From: JBCCMB01 sp039026555
Lineage (GTDB): Bacteria; Pseudomonadota; Alphaproteobacteria; Caulobacterales; Hyphomonadaceae
Direction of reading: 5' to 3'
DNA: 49,639 nucleotides
Assembly (NCBI GenBank): GCA_039026555.1
Contig: JBCCMB010000008.1
Location: forward strand, 1-49,639
In this document: piece by piece, positions 17,371-25,703 of the stretch
Numbering within the stretch: the first letter of the stretch is position 1
Layout of the letters: every line of letters starts with the position of its first letter
The notes under the pieces: model-generated
Seen by the model: only the letters and a program-made list of their open reading frames with translations
What the model was told of the DNA's origin: nothing
Databases searched by the model: none
Program-made: the position numbers and the translations under genes

Positions 17371-17581
17371 GGTCCAACGTCCTTCATTGATCAGCAGACA
17401 AACACACCCTGTGCAGCCTCAATGGCGTTGTAAACCGCACGAACACGAAGTTTGAGCATAGTAGTTCATTACGGGTGTGCTCTTCGAACCACACCTCGAA
17501 CCTTTTGTGAGAATGCGTTGCATTTGCCCCACGCCAACGATATGGCAGCCGCTCCTGATATAAGGTTGTAGGGGTAGTTTA
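17371..17581. other. Intergenic region before the TonB receptor
   Basis: These 211 bases separate the divergent VOC gene and TonB-receptor gene and should hold both promoters. A GGTGTG...CACACC inverted repeat (about 17473-17495) could be an operator or a hairpin. GGGG at 17571-17574 is the Shine-Dalgarno of the receptor. Confidence 0.35.
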
Positions 17582-19792
17582 GTGGGTAAGCTTCAGTACG
17601 GCGTTGCATCCGCCGCTCTTTTATTGGCGTCCAACGCAGCGCATGCACAGACGGTTGATACAGCAAGCGACGAAAACGAACTTCGTGGAGACGAAGTCGT
17701 GGTGGTGGGTCAAAAGTTTGAGCAATCGCTTTAAAATGTCACGGCCAGCGTAGACGTCATAACGGCCGCTGAAATCGCACGCGAACCCATTATCGATCTT
17801 TACGATATCGTCGATCGCATCCCGAACGTAAACGCCGCGCTCGGACAACAAGGCTTCGTTGTCCGCGGCGTCGATCAACGCGGCGTTGGCGGCAGCAGTT
17901 TGACCGTTACAGTGTTTGTCGACGACTCGCCTCTGGGCAACCAGACGACGTTCTTCGGCCCTCTCGATAGTTGGGATTTGGGCCAAGTGGAGGTGTATCG
18001 CGGGCCGCAATCCACCAATTTTGGGCGGAACTCCATCGCCGGCGCGATCTACATTCGCTCGCAGGATCCGACCTTTGAATGGGATGGAAAAGCACGCCTG
18101 GAAGCAGGCAATAACGGCATCTTCCAAGCTGCAGGCGCAGTCGGCGGGCCGATTATAGACGATGTGCTGGCGTTTCGTGCATCCGCCAGCCACCGCGAAA
18201 GCGATGGCTTCATCTACAACACGTTCTTGGACGAAGAAGCGGATGAAACCGAGCAGACGACGGGCCGTTTCAAACTCCTTTTCGAGCCTAGAGAAGACAT
18301 CTCAATAATCTCCACCACGTCTTACACAGAGCACTCAGCTGGCGAAGACATTGTTAGTCCCAACAATGGCGATCCAACCCAGGTGCTCGACGCGAGCGAT
18401 GTGGATCGCCTGGTCGCTTACAATGTTCCCGGCAGCGAAGGCACGGAAACCTTTATTCAGTCCGTCAACGCGTCTTGGGACATCTCCGACGCGTGGAATT
18501 TGACCTCAATCACAACGTATCAGACCTCGGATTACTTCCGCCTGGAAGACTTCGCGACGGACCCAAACAACCCAAACGACAATCCTAATATCGCGTTGGA
18601 CCGAACGGGCGATGATGAAGTTTTCACGCAAGAGTTTCGCTTGGGCTATACCGGCGAGCGGTTCTCCGGCGTGCTCGGCGCGTATTATCTCGACGGCGAA
18701 TCCGGTTTCGACGACAGCTTCTCGCTGACCGGCGCCATTCTAGATCCGTCCTTGGATTTCGTGCTTCTGACCCGTGACGGCACCTCCAGCGAGAACGTGA
18801 AAAACACCGCCGTTTTCTTTGATGGCGAGTACAAAATTTCCGACCAATTCGATCTCTTGTTCGGGTTCCGATATGACAGCGAGGATCAAGACGATAATGC
18901 GGTCGGCGATACATTTATCGCCAACCCGGATCAGGTTCCGGCCTCCATCCAGGCGGCGTTCGCGCCGTTCTTGGGCGCTGTGAACCCGATCACGGAAGCG
19001 GAATACGACGCGTTCTTACCGAAACTGGGCGTTCGCTGGCGGGCCAACGACAATGTTACGCTCGCATTCGTTGCTCAACGCGCTTATCGCGCAGGCGGAT
19101 CTGATGTCGACTTCGTCAGCAGCGGCGTGATCGATTACGATCCCGAATATCTCAACAATTACGAATTTTCGGCGAGAACCAACTTCTTTGACGGCCGACT
19201 GAACTGGAACACAAACGTCTATTACAGCGACTATAAGGACCAGCAAGTCACGGAATCCTTCCCGCCGCCGCTTCAAAACTTCAGCTTCACGGTAAACGCC
19301 GGAGAATCAGAACTGTTCGGAATTGAAACCGACGTTAGCTTCGACGTCACGTCGGAATTTGAGGTCTATGGCGGGCTTGGATACGCCTACACGGAGTTTA
19401 TCGAATTCTCCGATACCGTTTTCCGAGCCACCAACGGTGCGGCCGGCAATGATTTCAGCGGCAATCGCTTTCCTTATGCGCCGCGGCTTTCTGCGAACGC
19501 CGGCATGACCTATTCGGGCCCGTCCGGAATATTTGGCGGTTTGGACGCGAATTATCAGTCGGATCAGTACGCCAACAATTTCAACGAAGCCGTCGATTTC
19601 GAAGGCGAGCGCGTCATTTTGAATGGGCGTATCGGGTACGAGTTGAACGACAACGTCCGCATTACAGCGCTCGTCAGAAACTTGTTCGACAAAGACTATT
19701 TCGCCTTCGTCAATCGCGGAAATATCGCAGGCCAGACAGCGCGCCTGGGAGACGAGCGGACGATTGCAGTCCGATTAGATGTCGACTTCTAG
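17582..19792 (+). pseudogene. TonB-dependent receptor interrupted by one in-frame TAA
   Basis: Read from GTG 17582 this is a 735-codon outer-membrane receptor: signal peptide ending in AAHA, a TonB-box-like DEVVVVGQ near residues 40-47, plug domain (SVDVITAAEIA, DRIPNV, VEVYRGPQS), and a long beta-barrel ending in RLDVDF with the usual terminal aromatic. Codon 51 (17732-17734) is TAA in the phrase QSL-stop-NVTAS, where relatives normally have Gln or a similar residue; one C-to-T change from CAA explains it. The frame is intact on both sides. The only later start is a TTG at 17900, which would drop the signal peptide, TonB box and half of the plug. It heads a same-strand run with GST, transporter and cyclase genes. 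Confidence 0.85.
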
Positions 19793-20217
19793 ACGCTGAG
19801 CGCGTTCAGAATAGTCGGCAGGGCGGCGCGCTTGAGTGAACCATCTAAAAGCGCGGCGCCCGACCTTTGTTCGGCGACCAATACCGGAGGCGTCCACCCC
19901 TGCTCCACGGCGTCGACGGGCGCGTCGGAGCCGAATTGAATTTAAGAGCTTCTATCATCGCGATAGCGAGGCGCGTCCGCGCCTGAATTGAGCGAGTGGA
20001 CGGGGTCGCCGGCGCAAAACCTACGACGTCCTCGGCGCGGCTGTCGGAAGATCACGCGGCTCCCTTCGAAAGTCAGCCGGCTATTTTACAGTCCATCGTT
20101 TGGAAGCTTCCGCTAAGTTGGCCTTCCTTAACGACCAGTCTCATGGCTATCTAATACATGCTTGCGCCGCCGAGGGTTCGCCGTTTGGAACTTTCGCCGT
20201 CATTGCCTGAGATTGCG
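19793..20217. other. Intergenic region with a possible gene remnant on the minus strand
   Basis: No complete gene lies in these 425 bases. On the minus strand an open stretch from 19941 to 19789 (stop overlapping the end of the receptor) reads like the C-terminus of a protein (FGSDAPVDAVEQ, GWTPPVLVAEQ, LKRAALPTILNALSV) but has no start and is cut off by TAA at 19944. I cannot name its family. The rest presumably carries the promoter of the GST operon. Confidence 0.3.
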
Positions 20218-20976
20218 ATGGAATTGTTCATGGATCTTGTAGTTGAGCTGTTCCACAATCCAATTTCCACGTGCAGTCAGAAAGTTCGCCTTTGCCTCGC
20301 CGAAAAGAAAATCGACTACCAAAGCAGGGTGATAAACTTCGCCAATCAAGAACATTTGAGCGACGAATACCTGCATCTCAACCCAAATGGCGTCGTTCCA
20401 ACGCTCATTCATAATGGTCGGGCGATTGTCGATTCTTCCGTCATTTGCGAATATCTGGATGAAGTATTTCCCGACCCGCGATTATCGCCGCCGACGGCGT
20501 TAGAACGCGCCAACATGCGCGCGTGGATGCGTTATCTTGAGGAAGTGCCGACAACGGCGATCAGAGTTCCGTCTTTCAACATGCTCTTCGCCAATAACCT
20601 CGCAAAGATCCCAGAATCCGACTTTCGCGAAATGACCGATCGAATGCCGCTGCGCAAAGCGTTCTATCGCCAGCTGAAAGGCGAGGACGGCTTCGACAAA
20701 TCTTTGTACGAGGACTCGCTGGACAAGCTACGAGGAACGCTTGCGCGTGCGGACAACACGTTGAGCGAAAATGACTGGCTTGTGGGCGATCAATTCACGA
20801 TCGCGGATATCGTTCTCACCCCCACAATTGTTAGGATGGACGATATCGGGCTTTCTGACATGTGGGCGAAACTTCCTCATTTCAGCCGCTGGTACAACGA
20901 CATTCGCGAACGCCCGTCGTTTGAAACGGCGTTCTTTGCCGGATCGCGCGTCGATCCGAAATCATTCTCCCTTTAA
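20218..20976 (+). CDS. Glutathione S-transferase family protein
   Basis: About 252 residues with the two GST domains. The thioredoxin-like N-domain has VVELFHNPISTCSQKVRL (the catalytic Ser/Cys region), LNPNGVVPTL with the cis-Pro, and the glutathione-binding VDSSVICEYLDE. The C-terminal helical domain includes WLVGDQFTIADIVLTP with the conserved N-capping Asp. Starts at 20218 and 20230 are both possible; an upstream Met at 20158 would add an unneeded extension. It is 20 bases from the transporter gene, so GST, transporter and cyclase look like one operon. Glutathione-dependent isomerisation or ether/thioether cleavage of an imported compound is plausible but not shown. Confidence 0.9.
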   Translation: MELFMDLVVELFHNPISTCSQKVRLCLAEKKIDYQSRVINFANQEHLSDEYLHLNPNGVVPTLIHNGRAIVDSSVICEYLDEVFPDPRLSPPTALERANMRAWMRYLEEVPTTAIRVPSFNMLFANNLAKIPESDFREMTDRMPLRKAFYRQLKGEDGFDKSLYEDSLDKLRGTLARADNTLSENDWLVGDQFTIADIVLTPTIVRMDDIGLSDMWAKLPHFSRWYNDIRERPSFETAFFAGSRVDPKSFSL

Positions 20977-20996
20977 ATCAGGGTCTTGGAAAACGC

Positions 20997-21944
20997 ATGC
21001 CTCAGTCAATCGCCGACATAAACCTGCTAGGCCTACAGTTTCTGGGAATGAACGTCGCCGACATCGGCACATATGCATTAGTTTTCATTATGGCGACGAT
21101 GGGGCTGACCTTGACCCCCGCGGACTTCAAGAAAGTCTACGAAGCGCCAAAAGCCGTCGCGATCGGATTGGTCGGCCAATTGATCCTATTGCCGGCTTTC
21201 GCGTTTCTGATCGTCATAAGCTTATCGCCGCCGCCCGCCGTCGCGATCGGCCTTATTATACTTGCATGCTGTCCCGGCGGCGCGACGTCGAATTTCTTTA
21301 GTTTTTTGGCCAGGGGCGATGTTGCGCTTTCGATCGCGTTGACGGCGGTCAGCGGTTTCGTTGTCGTGTTTTCAATCCCCATTCTCATAAATGCGGCGAT
21401 TTCCATGTTTGCGGAAAGCGGTGAGACCGTTCGACTGCCGATTGTGCAATCTATGGCGCAGATTTTTATGCTGGTTGTCGCACCGGTGCTCACGGGTATG
21501 AGCGTCAGACGCTATTTTCCGAAGCTGGCGTTATCAATTGAGCGATACGCAACCAAATTGTCTTTCGCAGCTGTGCTCTTCACAATGGTTGTCATGTTAC
21601 ATGCGATATGGCCGATTTTGCCGTCTATGCTGATTGATGCCGGCGCACCGGTCTTAATGCTTAACACGAGTATGATGGCGTTAGGTTTCGGCGCCGCGCT
21701 CTTGCTGCAAACAGGAGAACGTCAAAGCCGGTCAATCTGTGTTGAGATTGGCGTGCAGAATTACATCCTCTCCACGGTAATCGCCATCGCTCTTTTGAAG
21801 AGGCCGGAATTTGCCGTCGCGCCCGTCGTTTATCTGTTCACAATGTATCTCACGGTGTTTTCCTTCATCGCATATTGCAGGTTCGTCCGAGACCGGGCGC
21901 CAATGGGATCCGCTCAAAACAGTCAAACCGCCGAAGTCGAATAA
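20997..21944 (+). CDS. Bile acid:sodium symporter (BASS) family transporter
   Basis: A 315-residue membrane protein with about nine hydrophobic segments. The BASS signatures are present: ACCPGGATSNFFSFLARGD (about residues 89-107) and EIGVQN near 250, which in known structures form the sodium and substrate sites at the crossover of two helices. Family members carry organic anions such as bile acids, pantothenate or pyruvate with sodium. Its position between a GST and a cyclase suggests a carboxylate that enters catabolism. The start ATG 20997 is close behind the GST stop. Confidence 0.9.
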   Translation: MPQSIADINLLGLQFLGMNVADIGTYALVFIMATMGLTLTPADFKKVYEAPKAVAIGLVGQLILLPAFAFLIVISLSPPPAVAIGLIILACCPGGATSNFFSFLARGDVALSIALTAVSGFVVVFSIPILINAAISMFAESGETVRLPIVQSMAQIFMLVVAPVLTGMSVRRYFPKLALSIERYATKLSFAAVLFTMVVMLHAIWPILPSMLIDAGAPVLMLNTSMMALGFGAALLLQTGERQSRSICVEIGVQNYILSTVIAIALLKRPEFAVAPVVYLFTMYLTVFSFIAYCRFVRDRAPMGSAQNSQTAEVE

Positions 21945-21975
21945 GACCCGAATTGTTCAAGGAACGAGGTCAAAT

Positions 21976-22806
21976 ATGACAAATGATCTTCGCACAGAAT
22001 CACGACTGACCACGGCCGCGCTCCTTAAGAACGTACAGCGCAAAATCATCGATCTTTCGATAGCGATAGAAAACGACGTGGCGTCGGATCCTGAGCCGTT
22101 TCGTCCGAAGATCACCTACCACAAGCATGATGAGACGCATCATCAATTGCTGCCGTTTTTTCCAGGGCTCTCAAAGGAAGATCTGCCTGATGAAGAAGCT
22201 TGGGCCGTCGAAGAGCTTCAAATCGGCACCCATAACGGAACGCATATGGATGCGCCTTTCCATTATCATTCGACGATGGACGGGGGCGACAGAGCGTGGA
22301 CGATCGACGAGGCGCCGCTCGATTGGTGCTTCAAGCCGGGCGTGAAATTCGATTTTCGAAAATTCGACGACGGCTATATCGTCACAGCGAGAGATATCGA
22401 AGCGGAGCTCGCGCGCATTGGCTACACATTACAGCCGCTCGATATAGTGCTGGTGAACACAAACGCCGGCGCTGCGTTTGGCGAACCCGAATACATTCAC
22501 AAGGGTTGCGGGATGGGCCGCGATGCAACGCTTTATCTTACAGATCGCGGCGTGCGCGTTGTCGGCACGGATGCTTGGTCTTGGGATGCGCCGTTTTCTC
22601 ACACGGCGACGAAGTATGGCGAGACCAGAGACCCGACAATCATATGGGAAGGGCATAAAGCTGGGCGAGAGGCGGCGTATTTCCAAATGGAGAAGCTGGG
22701 CAATCTCCACGCGCTGCCGGACCACGGATTTGATGTCGTCTGTTTTCCGGTGAAGATCAAAGGCGCTTCTGCAGGTTGGACACGCACCGTCGCGATTCTC
22801 GCTTAG
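21976..22806 (+). CDS. Cyclase family hydrolase (kynurenine formamidase/isatin hydrolase-like)
   Basis: A 276-residue member of the cyclase family (PF04199). The metal-binding motif HNGTHMDAPFHY lies near residues 87-98; its His, Asp and His ligands are as in bacterial kynurenine formamidase and isatin hydrolase. A second family block DIVLVNTNAG follows near 156. These Mn/Zn enzymes open amide or lactam rings, or act on related carboxylic substrates. The ATG 21976 has GAGG upstream; the open frame begins earlier inside the transporter gene, but that part is not conserved. It is the last gene of the GST-transporter-cyclase run. The substrate is unknown. Confidence 0.9.
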   Translation: MTNDLRTESRLTTAALLKNVQRKIIDLSIAIENDVASDPEPFRPKITYHKHDETHHQLLPFFPGLSKEDLPDEEAWAVEELQIGTHNGTHMDAPFHYHSTMDGGDRAWTIDEAPLDWCFKPGVKFDFRKFDDGYIVTARDIEAELARIGYTLQPLDIVLVNTNAGAAFGEPEYIHKGCGMGRDATLYLTDRGVRVVGTDAWSWDAPFSHTATKYGETRDPTIIWEGHKAGREAAYFQMEKLGNLHALPDHGFDVVCFPVKIKGASAGWTRTVAILA

Positions 22807-22858
22807 ACGCGATTGGTTCGGCGCTTAGAGCACAGCTCCAAAAAAATCCCGTCGCCGC

Positions 22859-22887
22859 TTGACGCGCGGCCCCGCCTCACCTAACTC
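22859..22887 (+). promoter_or_regulatory. Probable groESL promoter
   Basis: CTTGACG at 22858-22864 and CCTAACT at 22880-22886, about 17 bases apart, resemble the heat-shock (RpoH) consensus of alphaproteobacteria as much as the housekeeping one. CIRCE follows within about 12 bases, just where it would block the start of transcription. Confidence 0.5.
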
Positions 22888-22898
22888 CCACGGCATCG

Positions 22899-22925
22899 TT
22901 AGCACTCGCATCTTGTGAGTGCTAA
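22899..22925 (+). promoter_or_regulatory. CIRCE operator (HrcA binding site)
   Basis: A perfect match to CIRCE: TTAGCACTC, nine bases, GAGTGCTAA. HrcA binds this inverted repeat and represses groESL until heat shock. It sits 49 bases before the groES start. Confidence 0.97.
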
Positions 22926-22974
22926 CGCTTTGACTTCGGTGAGGAAACCTCAACACTATTAGGAGACAAGCGAC

Positions 22975-23262
22975 ATGGCGTTGCGTCCACTTCATGACCG
23001 CGTGCTGGTTCGGCGCGTGGAAGAAGAAGCAAAAACCGCGGGTGGGATCATCATCCCCGACACCGCAAAAGAAAAGCCGCAGGAAGGCCTTGTGGTCTCC
23101 GTCGGCACAGGCGGCCGCGGAGACGACAATGAAATCGTGCCGATGGACGTAAAAGCCGGCGACCGCATCCTGTTCGGCAAATGGTCCGGCACGGAAGTGA
23201 CCGTCGAGGGCGAAGAGCTCATCATCATGAAAGAAAGCGACATTCTCGGCGTGATCGAATAG
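22975..23262 (+). CDS. groES: Co-chaperonin GroES
   Basis: A 95-residue cap protein of the GroEL chamber. It begins with MALRPLHDRVLVRRVE, has the mobile-loop region EEAKTAGGIIIPDTA (about residues 18-32) and ends in SDILGVIE, all typical. AGGAG lies ahead of the ATG. It is the first gene of the operon and is under CIRCE. Confidence 0.99.
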   Translation: MALRPLHDRVLVRRVEEEAKTAGGIIIPDTAKEKPQEGLVVSVGTGGRGDDNEIVPMDVKAGDRILFGKWSGTEVTVEGEELIIMKESDILGVIE

Positions 23263-23330
23263 GGCGCCGCCCTGCTCTCACCTCTGAATAGATCGATCAA
23301 ACTCCACCTTAATATAGGGACTTAACAGCC

Positions 23331-24986
23331 ATGGCTGCCAAACTTGTCCATTTCGGCTCAGACGCGCGCGAAGAGATGCTGCAAGGCGTCGACGTTCTCG
23401 CCAACGCCGTGAAAGTGACCTTAGGCCCGAAGGGCCGCAACGTCGTTATCGAAAAATCCTTCGGCGCTCCGCGCACCACGAAAGACGGCGTGACCGTCGC
23501 GAAGGAAATCGAGCTCGACAACAAATTCCAAAATATGGGCGCGCAAATGCTGCGCGAAGTCGCATCGAAGGCCAATGACGTGGCCGGCGACGGCACCACG
23601 ACCGCAACGGTTCTGGCCCAAGCCATCGTCCGCGAAGGCATGAAGCGCGTGGCCGCCGGCATGAATCCGATGGATCTGAAGCGCGGCGTCGAAAAGGCCG
23701 TTGCGGAGGCCGTCGAGCAGCTCGCCAAAGCGTCCAAAAAGGTGAAAACCAACGAAGAGATCGCTCAAGTCGGGTCAATATCGGCCAATGGCGAACGCGA
23801 AATCGGCGACATGATCGCGCAAGCGATGGAAAAAGTCGGCAATGAAGGCGTGATCACGGTTGAAGAAGCCAAATCGCTGGACACCGAGCTGGACGTTGTC
23901 GAAGGCATGCAGTTCGACCGCGGCTATCTCTCGCCTTACTTCATCACCAATGCGGAAAAAATGATCACGGAACTCGACGATCCATTGGTCCTTCTGCACG
24001 AGAAGAAATTGTCCTCCTTGCAAGCGATGCTGCCGATCTTGGAATCGGTGGTGCAGTCCTCGCGTCCGCTGCTTATCATCGCAGAAGACATTGAAGGCGA
24101 AGCGCTGGCGACCCTCGTGGTCAACAAACTGCGCGGCGGCCTAAAAATCGCTGCGGTGAAAGCGCCTGGCTTCGGCGATCGCCGTAAAGCCATGCTGGAA
24201 GACATCGCCATCCTGACGGGCGGCACGGTGGTCTCCGAAGACCTCGGCATCAAGCTGGAAAACGTCACGATGGACATGCTCGGCACCGCCAAGCGCGTCT
24301 CCATCACAAAGGACGACACCGTCATCGTCGACGGCGCCGGCAAGAAGAAAGACATCGAAGGCCGCGTCTCGCAAATCCGCGCGCAAATTGAAGACACGAC
24401 GTCGGATTATGACCGCGAAAAACTGCAAGAGCGTTTGGCGAAACTCGCCGGCGGCGTTGCAGTGATCAAAGTCGGCGGCGCAACGGAAGTTGAAGTGAAG
24501 GAGCGCAAAGACCGCGTTGACGACGCGCTGAACGCCACACGCGCTGCGGTGGAAGAAGGCATCGTCCCTGGCGGCGGCGCAGCTCTGCTTCGCGCAGCTG
24601 GTAAAATCGCCGCTGAAGGCGAGAATGACGACCAGCAAGCCGGTATCGACATTGTCGTGAAAGCGCTTCAATCGCCGATCCGTCAGATCGCTGAAAACGC
24701 GGGCCTAGAAGGCTCCGTCGTCGTCAATGAAGTCCAATCCGGCAAAGGCGCCGCTTACGGCTTCAACGCGCAGACGGAAGAGTATGGCGACCTTGTGGAG
24801 ATGGGTATTGTCGACCCGGCGAAAGTGGTGCGCTCCGCACTGCAAAACGCCGCATCGGTGGCCGGCCTTATCATCACAACGGAAGCGGCCATTTCCGAAG
24901 CGCCGAAGAAAGACGCCCCCGCCGGCGGCATGCCCGATATGGGCGGCATGGGTGGAATGGGCGGCATGGGCGATATGGGCTTCTAG
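23331..24986 (+). CDS. groEL: Chaperonin GroEL
   Basis: A 551-residue chaperonin subunit, the normal length. ATP-site motifs TLGPKGRNV (about residues 30-38) and GDGTTTATVLAQ (about 86-97) are intact, and the C-terminus is the usual Gly-Met-rich tail (repeats of GGM). It forms the folding chamber with GroES. It follows groES by 68 bases and is followed by a terminator, so this is a closed two-gene operon. Confidence 0.99.
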   Translation: MAAKLVHFGSDAREEMLQGVDVLANAVKVTLGPKGRNVVIEKSFGAPRTTKDGVTVAKEIELDNKFQNMGAQMLREVASKANDVAGDGTTTATVLAQAIVREGMKRVAAGMNPMDLKRGVEKAVAEAVEQLAKASKKVKTNEEIAQVGSISANGEREIGDMIAQAMEKVGNEGVITVEEAKSLDTELDVVEGMQFDRGYLSPYFITNAEKMITELDDPLVLLHEKKLSSLQAMLPILESVVQSSRPLLIIAEDIEGEALATLVVNKLRGGLKIAAVKAPGFGDRRKAMLEDIAILTGGTVVSEDLGIKLENVTMDMLGTAKRVSITKDDTVIVDGAGKKKDIEGRVSQIRAQIEDTTSDYDREKLQERLAKLAGGVAVIKVGGATEVEVKERKDRVDDALNATRAAVEEGIVPGGGAALLRAAGKIAAEGENDDQQAGIDIVVKALQSPIRQIAENAGLEGSVVVNEVQSGKGAAYGFNAQTEEYGDLVEMGIVDPAKVVRSALQNAASVAGLIITTEAAISEAPKKDAPAGGMPDMGGMGGMGGMGDMGF

Positions 24987-25015
24987 AGCTCACCTCCCAA
25001 CGCAATCTACCAAGA

Positions 25016-25050
25016 ACGGGCGGTCCTTTTCGGGCCGCCCGTTTTCGTTT
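25016..25050 (+). terminator. Rho-independent terminator of groESL
   Basis: An 11-bp stem with one G-T wobble (ACGGGCGGTCC with GGGCCGCCCGT), loop TTTTC, then TTTCGTTT. It lies 30 bases after the groEL stop. Confidence 0.9.
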
Positions 25051-25523
25051 CGGCGCGCGCCTCTCGACCTTATAAACCGGCGTGGGCGAGCAGCCATTGT
25101 TTGGCGAATGGTGGAGCTTGGACACGAGACATTAATCCAAAGGCGTTCGATCGCCCTAAAATCACCTCACTTGTCGTCAAAGAAGATCAAAGGGGGCTGG
25201 TCGCACGCGATCAAAGGTCGTATCCAACGCGTCACAGGCGTTGGACCAGTCACTGAACACCAGCGCCACGTTCCGTTAAATGATTTTTTGCCAAGAAGCG
25301 AAATTCCGCTATTGATTGTTTTTCGATAATTATTTATTGTTATTCGTGAAGTTCTTACTGTGTCGGTATGCATACCCCAATCCGAGCATCCGGCATGGCG
25401 TATGAGCTTCATCAACTGCCCAAACTCAAACGGCGAGCGGTCTAACTGACTGCTCGCCGCTTCTTTATAGAGATCGAACCGCAAATCGTTGATATGCGCC
25501 GACAAGCTCTTGTTTCAAAACAA

Positions 25524-25558
25524 CAAAAAAAAGGCGGCGCGTGCTTTGCGCGCCGCCT
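25524..25558 (-). terminator. Rho-independent terminator (minus strand)
   Basis: A 10-bp stem (AGGCGGCGCG with CGCGCCGCCT, 25532-25541 and 25549-25558) followed on the minus strand by eight T. It is the first good terminator after hisG. Confidence 0.85.
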
Positions 25559-25621
25559 GATATCAGGGTCTGATAGGGCGTTTCCTCCCCGAAACGCCAA
25601 CCGCACTGCGGTTATGCATAA
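25524..25621 (-). ncRNA. Candidate structured RNA or hisG 3' UTR element
   Basis: On the minus strand, in order: the palindrome TTATGCATAA, CCGCAGTGCGG, GGCGTTTC-GGGGAG-GAAACGCC, TATCAG-ACC-CTGATA, and a final GC-rich terminator stem. Four hairpins packed in 98 bases and ending in a U-tract is the form of a small RNA. It could be an independent transcript (a TTGACA lies at 25650-25645, but with no good -10) or the processed 3' end of the hisS-hisZ-hisG message, which stops 83 bases upstream at 25704. Confidence 0.45.
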
Positions 25622-25703
25622 CTGATCTAGCGAATTCGCATGGCTGTCAACAGCCTGTCGCATAAGAAGTCATTTTTTTTTGGCGAGCGTGCGATCGCCC
25701 ACA

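Larger units (their letters stand above)
25051..25703. other. Gene-free region with several hairpins
   Basis: No convincing gene. From left to right it holds an AT-rich patch (about 25305-25345) that could be a promoter; a GGTATGCATACC palindrome (25365-25376); a CGGCGAGC/GCTCGCCG hairpin (25431-25459) followed by CTTCTTT; and a hairpin cluster with a minus-strand terminator (25524-25621). A minus-strand open frame 25505-25167 (TTG start, 112 codons) has fairly coding-like codons in its first 50 positions but no homology I recognise and no proper ribosome site. It could be a gene remnant. Confidence 0.4.

Noticed and set aside
17900..19792. Shorter TonB receptor starting at TTG 17900
   Set aside because: It would lack the signal peptide, TonB box and half of the plug, and could not reach the outer membrane; the in-frame upstream sequence clearly belongs to the same protein.
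25167..25505. 112-codon minus-strand frame downstream of the minus-strand terminator
   Set aside because: It has a TTG start with no proper Shine-Dalgarno, an AT-rich middle and no known family. It is kept only as a possible remnant in the intergenic entry.
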